The notes below the pieces were generated by a model. That model was not told the DNA's origin. It saw nothing but the letters and a program-made list of their open reading frames with translations, and did not search any database. This document shows, piece after piece, positions 7,676 to 15,647 of a stretch of 64,000 bases of DNA (positions within the stretch are counted from its first letter, which is position 1; each line of letters starts with the position of its first letter). Source of the DNA: UBA1413 sp964552955 (lineage in GTDB: Bacteria > Bacteroidota > Bacteroidia > Bacteroidales > Prolixibacteraceae); contig CAZKIU010000012.1 of the NCBI GenBank assembly GCA_964552955.1, positions 24,060 to 88,059 of the forward strand, read 5' to 3'. The position numbers were made by a program, and so were the translations under genes.

Positions 7676-10204
7676 TTACGCCTGATCCTCTACTTTCTGT
7701 TCCGGAGAGAGCACCCTTAACTGAAGCTTGTCATGCTCCTGGTCCAGCTCTACGTTAATGGTATCCCCGGCATGTACATTCGATTTGATGATGATCTCAG
7801 CCAGTTCGTCTTCGAGATACTTCTGGATGGCCCTTTTCAGTGGACGGGCACCAAACTGGGGATCATAACCCTTGTCTGCAATGAAGTCCAGGGCTTCCTC
7901 CGATAGCACCAATCGATAGTTCAGTGCCTCTACCCGCTTGTAGAGATCGCCGATCTCCAGATCAATGATCTGATGGATATGCCCCTTGTCAAGGGCGTTG
8001 AACATGATCACATCATCGATGCGGTTCAGAAATTCGGGGGCAAAGGCCTTTTTCAGCGCTTTCTGTATGATGTATTTGGCATTTTCATTCTCGTCGGCGG
8101 TGCTCTTCCCGGTGTTGAATCCGACCCCCCGGCCGAAATCTTTCAGGTCACGGCTGCCAATGTTGGAGGTCATGATGATGATGGTATTCCTGAAATCAAC
8201 GACCCTGCCCAGACTGTCGGTCAGACGTCCCTCGTCAAGCATCTGCAGCAACAGGTGAAAGACATCGGGATGGGCCTTCTCGATCTCATCCAATAACACC
8301 ACCGAATAGGGTTTACGCCTTACCTTCTCGGTTAGCTGTCCGCCCTCTTCGTATCCCACATAGCCCGGAGGCGCTCCCACAAGCCGGGAGACACTGAATT
8401 TCTCGATATATTCGCTCATGTCAATGCGCACCAGTGCATCGATGCTGTCAAAGAGATAGGTGGCCAGCACCTTGGCCAATTGAGTCTTACCCACCCCCGT
8501 GGGCCCCAGGAAGATGAAGGAACCGATAGGACGGTTGGGATCCTTCAACCCGGCCCGGTTCCGCTGGATGGCCTTCACCACCTTGGCGATGGCCTCGTCC
8601 TGACCAATCACCTTACCCCTCAGGTCGGCATCCATGACCGCCAGCCGGCGCCCTTCTGCCTGGGCAATCCTTTGCACCGGAACCCCCGACATGAGCGCCA
8701 CCACCTCAGCGACCTTATGCTCATCCACCACCTCCCGGTGATGGATCAACTCCTTCTCCCACGCTTCTTTTTCCTGTTCCAGCAACATGAGCAGGTTCTT
8801 CTCCTTATCCCGGAAATTAGCCGCCAGCTCGAAATTCTGACTCTTCACGGCTGCAATCTTCTCCTCACGCGTGGTCTCTATCTTCTCTTCCAGCTTGACG
8901 ATCTTCTCCGGTACATTGATGTTGGAAATATGAACCCGTGAACCAGCTTCATCCAGAGCATCTATGGCCTTGTCGGGCAAATAACGATCGGTGATATACC
9001 GGGCTGTCAGCTTCACACACGCCTCTATGGCATCGGGAGTGTAGGTGACATTATGGTGATCTTCGTATCTCGACTTGATATTATTGAGAATCTCAATGGT
9101 CTCCTCCACGGAAGTGGGCTCCACCATGATCTTCTGGAACCGCCGCTCCAGCGCCCCGTCTTTTTCAATGTGCTGGCGGTATTCATCCAGGGTGGTGGCC
9201 CCAATACACTGGATCTCCCCGCGGGCCAGGGCCGGCTTCAACATATTGGCCGCATCCAGCGATCCCGTGGCTCCACCTGCCCCCACAATGGTGTGGATCT
9301 CATCTATGAATAAAATCACATTCGTGACCTTCGACAACTCATTCAGAATGGCCTTCATCCGCTCCTCAAACTGCCCCCGGTATTTGGTGCCCGCCACAAT
9401 GGAGGCAATATCCAGGCTGATCACCCGCTTGTCAAACAACAACCGCGAGACCTTCTTCTGCACGATCCGCAGGGCCAACCCCTCGGCAATAGCCGATTTC
9501 CCAACCCCCGGCTCCCCGATCAGGATGGGATTATTCTTCTTGCGCCGGCTTAGAATCTGCGCCAGCCGCTCAATCTCCTTCTCCCTGCCAACAATCGGAT
9601 CCAAACTGTTCTCCTCGGCCAGCCGCGTGATGTCAATGCCAAAATTGTCCAAAACCGGCGTGTCTGTCTTCGGAGTGCCAGGCTTCTTCTGTGCGCCCGA
9701 CCCTTGCTTCTTCCCAAAGGGATCATCCGCATCTTCATCCTCATTCTCAGAATACTCCGATTTCGACTGCGGTTGCTTGTAGTCCTGCATCTGAGCCCTG
9801 ACCAGATAATAATTCACTCCCGCATCCCCTAAAAGGGTGGAAACTAAATTGTCGGTATCCTTTAACAAGGCCAGCAATAAATGACCACTGTTGGCCAACT
9901 GACTCTTGAACGATCTGGCTTCCAGAGAGATGATCTTTAACGCCTTCTCCGCAGGCTTCGACATGGACACCTGGGCATCCAAATCGATCTTCCGGTTCGA
10001 CCTGACTTTCGTCTCTATCTGCTTCTTGACTTCGGCCAAATCTACCCCCAGATTCTGGAGGATCTCCGTGGCCATGCCCTCGCCATCACGCAAAATACCC
10101 AGAAAAAGATGTTCCGGACCGATATAATCATTCCCCAGCCTGATGGCTTCCTCACGGCTATAGGCAATGATGTCTTTTATTCTTGGTGAAAATTGTGATT
10201 CCAT
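7676..10204 (-). CDS. clpC: ATP-dependent Clp protease ATP-binding subunit ClpC
   Basis: An 842-residue class I Hsp100 unfoldase feeding ClpP. Order: double Clp_N repeat (about 1-145), acidic linker, first AAA+ ring domain with GEPGVGKS (about 230-237) and a DEIHTI Walker B, UVR-like coiled-coil segment (about 454-472), and a second AAA+ domain with GPTGVGKT (567-574). A GVGFN loop near residue 690 sits where the ClpP-contact loop is expected. Start set at 10204 (MESQFSPRIKDII), the family's normal N-terminus; 22 further codons upstream are open but would run through the promoter. Divergent from gyrA; no mcsAB or ctsR neighbours are present. Confidence 0.96.
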   Translation of the reverse strand: MESQFSPRIKDIIAYSREEAIRLGNDYIGPEHLFLGILRDGEGMATEILQNLGVDLAEVKKQIETKVRSNRKIDLDAQVSMSKPAEKALKIISLEARSFKSQLANSGHLLLALLKDTDNLVSTLLGDAGVNYYLVRAQMQDYKQPQSKSEYSENEDEDADDPFGKKQGSGAQKKPGTPKTDTPVLDNFGIDITRLAEENSLDPIVGREKEIERLAQILSRRKKNNPILIGEPGVGKSAIAEGLALRIVQKKVSRLLFDKRVISLDIASIVAGTKYRGQFEERMKAILNELSKVTNVILFIDEIHTIVGAGGATGSLDAANMLKPALARGEIQCIGATTLDEYRQHIEKDGALERRFQKIMVEPTSVEETIEILNNIKSRYEDHHNVTYTPDAIEACVKLTARYITDRYLPDKAIDALDEAGSRVHISNINVPEKIVKLEEKIETTREEKIAAVKSQNFELAANFRDKEKNLLMLLEQEKEAWEKELIHHREVVDEHKVAEVVALMSGVPVQRIAQAEGRRLAVMDADLRGKVIGQDEAIAKVVKAIQRNRAGLKDPNRPIGSFIFLGPTGVGKTQLAKVLATYLFDSIDALVRIDMSEYIEKFSVSRLVGAPPGYVGYEEGGQLTEKVRRKPYSVVLLDEIEKAHPDVFHLLLQMLDEGRLTDSLGRVVDFRNTIIIMTSNIGSRDLKDFGRGVGFNTGKSTADENENAKYIIQKALKKAFAPEFLNRIDDVIMFNALDKGHIHQIIDLEIGDLYKRVEALNYRLVLSEEALDFIADKGYDPQFGARPLKRAIQKYLEDELAEIIIKSNVHAGDTINVELDQEHDKLQLRVLSPEQKVEDQA

Positions 10205-10258
10205 ACCTGTTTTTACTGACTCCTTAGAGCAACAAAAATTGTTCCTAAATGTTCCAGT

Positions 10259-10266
10259 CAAATTTA
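10259..10266 (-). promoter_or_regulatory. -7 element (TAAATTTG) of clpC
   Basis: Minus-strand TANNTTTG match, 54 bases upstream of the clpC ATG. It supports the 10204 start because the longer reading frame begins upstream of this element. Confidence 0.5.
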
Positions 10267-10420
10267 CCAAAAAAAAAAGCAGCCTTGAGCAGACATTTTG
10301 TCAAGTTTTCCCAAATCTGTACCATTTCTGACGCTGGAAGAGGGTTAGGATGTTAATATTTAATTGTGGTACACCATCGAAGTGGGCGCTGAAAACCCCT
10401 TTTCGGCAGCGAATTTTTAC

Positions 10421-10428
10421 TAATTTTG
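10421..10428 (+). promoter_or_regulatory. -7 element (TAATTTTG) of gyrA
   Basis: TANNTTTG match 46 bases before the gyrA ATG. The 270-base clpC-gyrA gap holds both divergent promoters and no other recognisable feature. Confidence 0.5.
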
Positions 10429-10474
10429 CAAGTCCGGCAAATTCCGGGTACTTAATTTAAATTTTTTTTATTAA

Positions 10475-13021
10475 ATGGCTGACAGCGAAAAAATTATCAG
10501 GGTAAACATTGAAGAGCAGATGAAGTCTGCCTATATCGATTACTCCATGTCGGTAATTGTTTCCCGGGCCCTGCCCGATGTGCGTGACGGACTGAAACCG
10601 GTGCATCGCAGGGTTCTTTTTGGAATGAATGAATTGGGAACGCTTTCCAACAAACCTTATAAAAAATCGGCAAGAATAGTAGGGGAGGTGATGGGTAAGT
10701 TTCACCCCCACGGGGATTCTTCGGTCTACTTCACCATGGTGAGGATGGCCCAGGAGTGGTCACTGCGTTACCCACTGGTCGACGGGCAGGGTAACTTCGG
10801 CTCCGTCGACGGCGACAGTCCGGCCGCCATGCGTTATACCGAAGCCCGCTTATCGCGCATCGCCGAGGAGACCCTGGCCGACCTGGAAAAGAACACCGTG
10901 GACTTCCAGCCCAACTTCGACGAGTCATTACAGGAACCCAAGGTGCTGCCCACCCGGCTGCCCAACCTGCTGGTCAACGGCTCCTCCGGTATTGCCGTGG
11001 GGATGGCCACCAATATGCCCCCCCATAACCTCAGCGATACCATCGATGCCATCGTGGCCTATATCGCCGACCCTGAGATCCCCATGGAAGAACTCATCCG
11101 GATCATCAAAGCACCCGATTTCCCCACCGGGGGAACCATCTACGGCTACCAGGGGGTCAAAGAAGCCTACGAAACAGGCCGCGGTCGGATCGTCATCCGC
11201 GGTAAAGCCCATATCGAAAATGAAGGGGGCCGCGAGAAAATCATCGTCACCGAAATCCCCTATATGGTCAACCGGGCCGAGATGATCCAGAAAACAGCCG
11301 ACCTGATCAACGAGAAGAAACTCGACGGCATCTCCAATGTCAACGACGAATCGGACCGCGAAGGAATGAGGGTGGTCTATGAGCTGAAAAAAGACGCCAT
11401 GAGCAACGTGGTCCTTAACAGCCTCTACAAAAACACCCCCCTGCAAACCTCCTTTAACGTCAACAATATCACCCTGGTCCACGGCCGCCCACGAACCCTT
11501 AACCTCAAGGATCTGATCCGCTATTTCGTGGAGCACCGCCACGACGTCGTCACCCGGCGTACCCAATATGAATTGGAACAAGCCGAGAAAAGAGCCCACA
11601 TCCTCGAAGGACTGATCATCGCCAGCGACAATATCGACGAGGTCATCGCCATCATCCGCAGTTCCAAAACACCCGATATGGCCAGGGAACGGCTCATTGA
11701 AAGATTCGGCCTCTCAGATATCCAGGCACGCGCCATCGTTGAAATGAGGCTGCGCCAACTGACCGGACTGGAGCAGGAAAAACTCCACGCCGAATATGAG
11801 GCCATCATGAAACAAATCGAATACTATAAACAGGTCCTCTCCGACGAAACCCTCCTGATGGGCATCATCAGAGATGAAATGCTCGACCTTAAAGCCCGCT
11901 TTGGCGACAGCCGCCGCACTAACATCGAGTATGACGCCGAGGATTTCAATCCCGAAGATTTCTACGCCGACGAAGACATGATCATCACCATCTCCCACCT
12001 GGGGTACATCAAACGGACCCCGCTCTCCGAGTTCAAGACCCAGGGGAGGGGAGGGGTAGGCTCCAGAGGAGGGGCCACCCGCGAAGAAGACTTCATAGAA
12101 CATATGTTCGTAGCATCCATGCACAGCACACTGCTGCTGTTCACCAAAAACGGGAGATGCTACTGGCTGAAAGTATACCAGATTCCAGAGGGGAGCCGTA
12201 CCAGCAAAGGACGGGCCATCCAGAACATATTGAATATCAGTAATGAAGACAGTGTTCTGGCCTATATCCGAGTGAAAAAGCTCGACGACCCCGAATTCAT
12301 CAACAACAACTATATCATTCTGGCGACCAAACAGGGTATCATCAAGAAGACCACCCTGGAGGCCTATTCCCGCCCAAGGATCAACGGGGTGAATGCCATC
12401 ACCATCAGAGAAGGCGACGAATTGCTTGAAGCCCGGCGCACTGGCGGAGACCACGAAATCATGATGGCCGTGAAAGGCGGAAAAGCCATTCGCTTCAACG
12501 AATCGATTGTGCGGCCTATCGGTCGGACTGCCTCCGGAGTGAAAGGCATAACCCTTGCAAATCAGAGAGATGAGGTTATTGGCATGATTTGTGTAAATGA
12601 CCCTGCAGATGACGTTCTGGTGCTTTCGGAGAACGGCTACGGCAAACGATCGAGCCTGGCCGACTATCCGATCACCAACAGAGGGGGTAAAGGGGTAAAG
12701 ACCATCAATATCACGGAAAAGACCGGCAGACTGATTGCCATCAAAAACGTGAGCGATGACAACGATCTGATGATCATCACCCAGAATGGCCTGACCATCA
12801 GGGTTGCCGTTAAATCCATCCGCGTGATGGGCCGCGCAGCCCAGGGGGTCAGAATCATTAACCTCAAAGACAATGATCAGATTGCATCGGTGGCCAAGGT
12901 CAGAAGTTATGAGAGCGAGGAACACCCGAAAGAGGAAACACCCGTCGAGAAAGATGATCTTAACGGTGAACCCGGACAGGAAGAATCGCCCGAAAACGGC
13001 AACCTGCCTCAGGAGCAATAA
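10475..13021 (+). CDS. gyrA: DNA gyrase subunit A
   Basis: An 848-residue subunit that breaks and rejoins DNA in the gyrase A2B2 tetramer. The N-terminal breakage-reunion domain starts with the typical YSMSVIVSRALPDVRDGLKPVHRR; the catalytic Tyr lies in AAMRYTEAR. The C-terminal wrapping domain contains a GyrA-box variant, QGRGGVG (around base 12040), in place of the enterobacterial QRRGGKG, and ends in an acidic tail rich in Glu and Pro. In the quinolone-resistance region the sequence is HGDSSVYF, so the residue aligned with E. coli Asp87 is Phe. gyrB is not in this window. Confidence 0.97.
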   Translation: MADSEKIIRVNIEEQMKSAYIDYSMSVIVSRALPDVRDGLKPVHRRVLFGMNELGTLSNKPYKKSARIVGEVMGKFHPHGDSSVYFTMVRMAQEWSLRYPLVDGQGNFGSVDGDSPAAMRYTEARLSRIAEETLADLEKNTVDFQPNFDESLQEPKVLPTRLPNLLVNGSSGIAVGMATNMPPHNLSDTIDAIVAYIADPEIPMEELIRIIKAPDFPTGGTIYGYQGVKEAYETGRGRIVIRGKAHIENEGGREKIIVTEIPYMVNRAEMIQKTADLINEKKLDGISNVNDESDREGMRVVYELKKDAMSNVVLNSLYKNTPLQTSFNVNNITLVHGRPRTLNLKDLIRYFVEHRHDVVTRRTQYELEQAEKRAHILEGLIIASDNIDEVIAIIRSSKTPDMARERLIERFGLSDIQARAIVEMRLRQLTGLEQEKLHAEYEAIMKQIEYYKQVLSDETLLMGIIRDEMLDLKARFGDSRRTNIEYDAEDFNPEDFYADEDMIITISHLGYIKRTPLSEFKTQGRGGVGSRGGATREEDFIEHMFVASMHSTLLLFTKNGRCYWLKVYQIPEGSRTSKGRAIQNILNISNEDSVLAYIRVKKLDDPEFINNNYIILATKQGIIKKTTLEAYSRPRINGVNAITIREGDELLEARRTGGDHEIMMAVKGGKAIRFNESIVRPIGRTASGVKGITLANQRDEVIGMICVNDPADDVLVLSENGYGKRSSLADYPITNRGGKGVKTINITEKTGRLIAIKNVSDDNDLMIITQNGLTIRVAVKSIRVMGRAAQGVRIINLKDNDQIASVAKVRSYESEEHPKEETPVEKDDLNGEPGQEESPENGNLPQEQ

Positions 13022-13036
13022 AATAATATGGAGTGA

Positions 13037-13066
13037 TTGTAAAAGATAAGAAATCCTATATTTTTG
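13037..13066 (+). promoter_or_regulatory. Promoter of the TPR gene: TTG-N19-TATTTTTG
   Basis: The clearest promoter here: TTG at 13037-13039, 19 bases, then TATTTTTG at 13059-13066, 27 bases before the ATG at 13094. It rules out the upstream TTG start at 13064. Confidence 0.65.
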
Positions 13067-13093
13067 TATCAAACTAAAATTAAAACATCAGAA

Positions 13094-14266
13094 ATGAAAA
13101 AATCATTTATTCTGCTAACCTTCGTTTTCTTAACAAGTGTAGCTTTCGCCCAGAAAGGGGTTTCCGGTGCACTTTCGGCCAAGGAACAGGGAAAACTGGA
13201 CAAGGCACTGGAGGCTATAGAAGCCGTGATAAATTCAACTAACCCCAAGGATGCCAAAACCATTAACAATCCGCGGACCTGGGAAACCAGGGGAGAAATC
13301 TTCCAGGCCATCGCCCAGTCGAAAGACGCCAATATGAAGAAACTCTCAGCCGACCCGCTGTCTGAAGCCCTGAAATCCTACAAGAAAGCCCTCGACCTCG
13401 ACACCAAAGGCCGCAATGCCAACAGCGTCAAGATCAAGCTCACCCTCATGGAAAACGACTTCATGAACCAGGCAGTGGAATCCTTCAACAACGAAGATTA
13501 CAACAGGGCCCTCCTTTCATTCGAGCAGATGCTTGACATGAAACAACTCCCGGTCATCAGGAAAGATAATCCCAACGCCATCGATACAGTGATTATTTTC
13601 AACGCCGGTCTGGCAGCTTTTAATGCCAAAAATTATGAAAAGGCCATCTCTTATTATAAAGATGCAGCCAAATATGGCTACAACGGCGGTCGTACCTATT
13701 CGCTGCTTTCCAAGGCCTACCTGGAAAACAAAGATACCCTCACGGCCATCTCCGCTCTGAATGAAGCCTTCGAGAAATACCCCGCCGACAACAGCGTGCT
13801 GGTCGAAATGATCAACATCTATATCAGCACCAAAAAGACCGAAGAGGCTATGAAATACCTCTCACTGGCCATCGAAGCCGATCCAACCAATGCTTCCTAC
13901 TATTTCGCCAAGGGATCCCTGCTCGACGGAATGGGCCGCCAAGATGATGCCATTAAAAGCTACGAAAAAGCCATCGAACTCAACAAGGAGTACTACGATG
14001 CTTACTATAACCTCGGAGCACTCTATTACAACAACGGGGTGAAACAGATCGAAGTAGCCAACAAGGTCCCCGCCAACGATAACAAAAGATATGAAGAGGA
14101 ACTGGGCAAATCAGACATCTGGTTCGCCAAAGCCCTGCCATTCATGGAAAGATGCCAGGAACTCAAACCCGGCGACACCTATTCACTCGAATCACTCAAG
14201 AACCTGTACTACAGGCTTAAACAACTCGAAAAATACGAAGATGTCCTGAAAAAACTGGGACAGTAG
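13094..14266 (+). CDS. Secreted tetratricopeptide-repeat protein
   Basis: A 390-residue protein with a clear signal peptide (MKKSFILLTFVFLTSVAFAQ), so exported to the periplasm. At least six TPR-like helical repeats follow; the most regular pair, AEAIEADPTNASYYFAKGSLLDGMG and the following EKAIELNKEYYDAYYNLGALYYN-type repeat, lie in the C-terminal half. TPR proteins scaffold protein assemblies; nothing in the sequence or neighbours reveals the partner. It is transcribed alone: own promoter upstream, rho-independent terminator downstream. The ATG at 13094 is chosen because the earlier TTG (13064) lies inside the -7 element. Confidence 0.85.
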   Translation: MKKSFILLTFVFLTSVAFAQKGVSGALSAKEQGKLDKALEAIEAVINSTNPKDAKTINNPRTWETRGEIFQAIAQSKDANMKKLSADPLSEALKSYKKALDLDTKGRNANSVKIKLTLMENDFMNQAVESFNNEDYNRALLSFEQMLDMKQLPVIRKDNPNAIDTVIIFNAGLAAFNAKNYEKAISYYKDAAKYGYNGGRTYSLLSKAYLENKDTLTAISALNEAFEKYPADNSVLVEMINIYISTKKTEEAMKYLSLAIEADPTNASYYFAKGSLLDGMGRQDDAIKSYEKAIELNKEYYDAYYNLGALYYNNGVKQIEVANKVPANDNKRYEEELGKSDIWFAKALPFMERCQELKPGDTYSLESLKNLYYRLKQLEKYEDVLKKLGQ

Positions 14267-14270
14267 TCCT

Positions 14271-14302
14271 AAAAGGGGAGATCCAAAAAATCTCCCTTTT
14301 CT
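14271..14302 (+). terminator. Rho-independent terminator after the TPR gene
   Basis: Stem GGGAGAT (14276-14282) pairs with ATCTCCC (14290-14296), loop of seven bases, followed by TTTTC. Confidence 0.8.
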
Positions 14303-14389
14303 TTCACCCTACTTATTTAACATAATATCAATTATAGGACAAAAGGGCTCGTTGTTCCCGGTGGCCGTTTCTCCCGTTATCTGTCCGTA

Positions 14390-14962
14390 TTAACCCCGTG
14401 TTTCCTTGTTGTCTTCATTGTTATTGGTGTCCGGTGCAGCCGTCCTTCCAAGGGTTATCGTATATCCATAGGACTGACGGTTTTCTTTTTTTGTTTCTTC
14501 CGGAACCTTTACTGCTCCTGGCTTAGTGACACCTTCCGTATTCATGAGACTTTTCCCCGGACTATTTTCCTTCGGAGCTGCGGGCTTAATATTATACACG
14601 ATCTGTTTACCATTGCCCGAACGCTCTTCCTGGGCCGTTTTCCGTAGATATCCATTCAAATCAAAATGAATCCTGAACCGGTGCCTGACCCTGAGCCGGA
14701 TGCCCCGGTTGGTCGCGCCACCATAACGCAATCCCAAAATCAGCCTGATGGCTTCCTCATCACACCCATGGCCCAGCCCTTTTTCTACTTCCACCGCCGT
14801 AACCGCTCCATTGTCGTTGATCTCCGCTGATAACCAAACAGTTCCGGAAATCTTCTCCCGGATAGCCGCTTCCGGATACACCAGATTATCGGATATATAT
14901 CTCTTTATTTCTTCCTTTCCGCCCGGGTACTCCGGATAATGAAGAAAATTCTTCTTTTTCAT
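14390..14962 (-). CDS. TonB C-terminal domain protein without a membrane anchor
   Basis: A 190-residue protein. Residues about 5-110 form a TonB-C domain (FLHYPEYPGGKEEIKRYI, then YPEAAIREKISGTVWLSAEIN, GHGCDEEAIR); the remaining 80 residues are polar and look disordered. Unlike true TonB it has neither an N-terminal membrane helix nor a proline-rich spacer, and no signal peptide is seen. Short proteins of this shape are common in Bacteroidales and unassigned. The ATG at 14962 (MKKKNFLHYP) is chosen over 15001 because a -7 element at 14999-15006 overlaps the earlier start codon. Confidence 0.8.
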   Translation of the reverse strand: MKKKNFLHYPEYPGGKEEIKRYISDNLVYPEAAIREKISGTVWLSAEINDNGAVTAVEVEKGLGHGCDEEAIRLILGLRYGGATNRGIRLRVRHRFRIHFDLNGYLRKTAQEERSGNGKQIVYNIKPAAPKENSPGKSLMNTEGVTKPGAVKVPEETKKENRQSYGYTITLGRTAAPDTNNNEDNKETRG

Positions 14963-14998
14963 CGGTACGGTTGCTAATGAATACTGCGCTTTGGCGCT

Positions 14999-15006
14999 CA
15001 AATATA
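14999..15006 (-). promoter_or_regulatory. -7 element (TATATTTG) of the TonB-C gene
   Basis: Minus-strand TANNTTTG match 36 bases upstream of the chosen ATG; the short leader contains a GCGC-CAAA-GCGC hairpin. Confidence 0.5.
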
Positions 15007-15081
15007 CTGAAAGATAGATTCTGTTTCCAGGTTATGGAAGTTCAGCCTCCGCCCGATGTTAATCGGATTATCACAGACAAT

Positions 15082-15112
15082 AAAAGCCGGCTTTTTGAGG
15101 GCCGGCTTTTCA
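15082..15112 (-). terminator. Terminator of the E2-E1-flavodoxin operon
   Basis: Perfect 10-bp stem AAAAGCCGGC (15082-15091) / GCCGGCTTTT (15101-15110) with a 9-base loop. It lies 20 bases past the flavodoxin stop; A/T runs on both sides let it act in both directions. Confidence 0.8.
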
Positions 15113-15131
15113 TTGAATATGAAAAATTAAA

Positions 15132-15635
15132 CTACATGGAGGTTTTCAGTTGTTCCAGCCAGAGCCGTACCCGCTCTTCTGTGAGCCGTCCCTGGTTCTC
15201 CTGATCCAGGATAAGTCCCAGAAAACGACCATTTTCCACAGCTCTGGAGGATTCATAAGTGTAGCCATCGGTGGAGGTCTCCCCCACTATCACGGCACCC
15301 CGGCTCTGCAGCAACCGGGCCATCAGCCCTACGGCATCCCCGAAATTTTCGGGATACCCGACCTGGTCGGCCAACCCGTATAGGGCTACCTTTTTCCCGG
15401 TCAGGTCCATATCCTCCAACGCAGGCACAAACTCGTCCCAGTAATTGGGCAACTCGCCATCGAACCAAGTGGGAACCCCTAATATCAGCTGGTCATACTG
15501 CATAAACTGTTCCTCGGTAACCGTTTCCGCGTTGACGGCTTCGATGGCCCCTTCGCCGAGCATCTCAGCGATCATCTCGCCTATCTTTTTGGTTTTGTGG
15601 GAGTTAAAACTGTAAAACAATCCGGTTTTCGACAT
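15132..15635 (-). CDS. fldA: Flavodoxin
   Basis: A 167-residue flavodoxin, a small FMN electron carrier of the cytoplasm. The fold signatures are the N-terminal phosphate loop FYSFNSHKTKKIG, the FMN-flanking GVPTWFDGELPNYWDEF, and YGLADQVGYPENFGDA with STDGYTYESSRAV, which are typical of long-chain (FldA/NifF-type) flavodoxins. The phosphate loop reads NSHKT where T-G-x-T/N-T is usual. It is 12 bases behind the fused 2-oxoacid dehydrogenase E1 on the same strand and before a strong terminator, so it is probably the last gene of that operon. Confidence 0.9.
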   Translation of the reverse strand: MSKTGLFYSFNSHKTKKIGEMIAEMLGEGAIEAVNAETVTEEQFMQYDQLILGVPTWFDGELPNYWDEFVPALEDMDLTGKKVALYGLADQVGYPENFGDAVGLMARLLQSRGAVIVGETSTDGYTYESSRAVENGRFLGLILDQENQGRLTEERVRLWLEQLKTSM

Positions 15636-15647
15636 TTTTCCTGGGTA

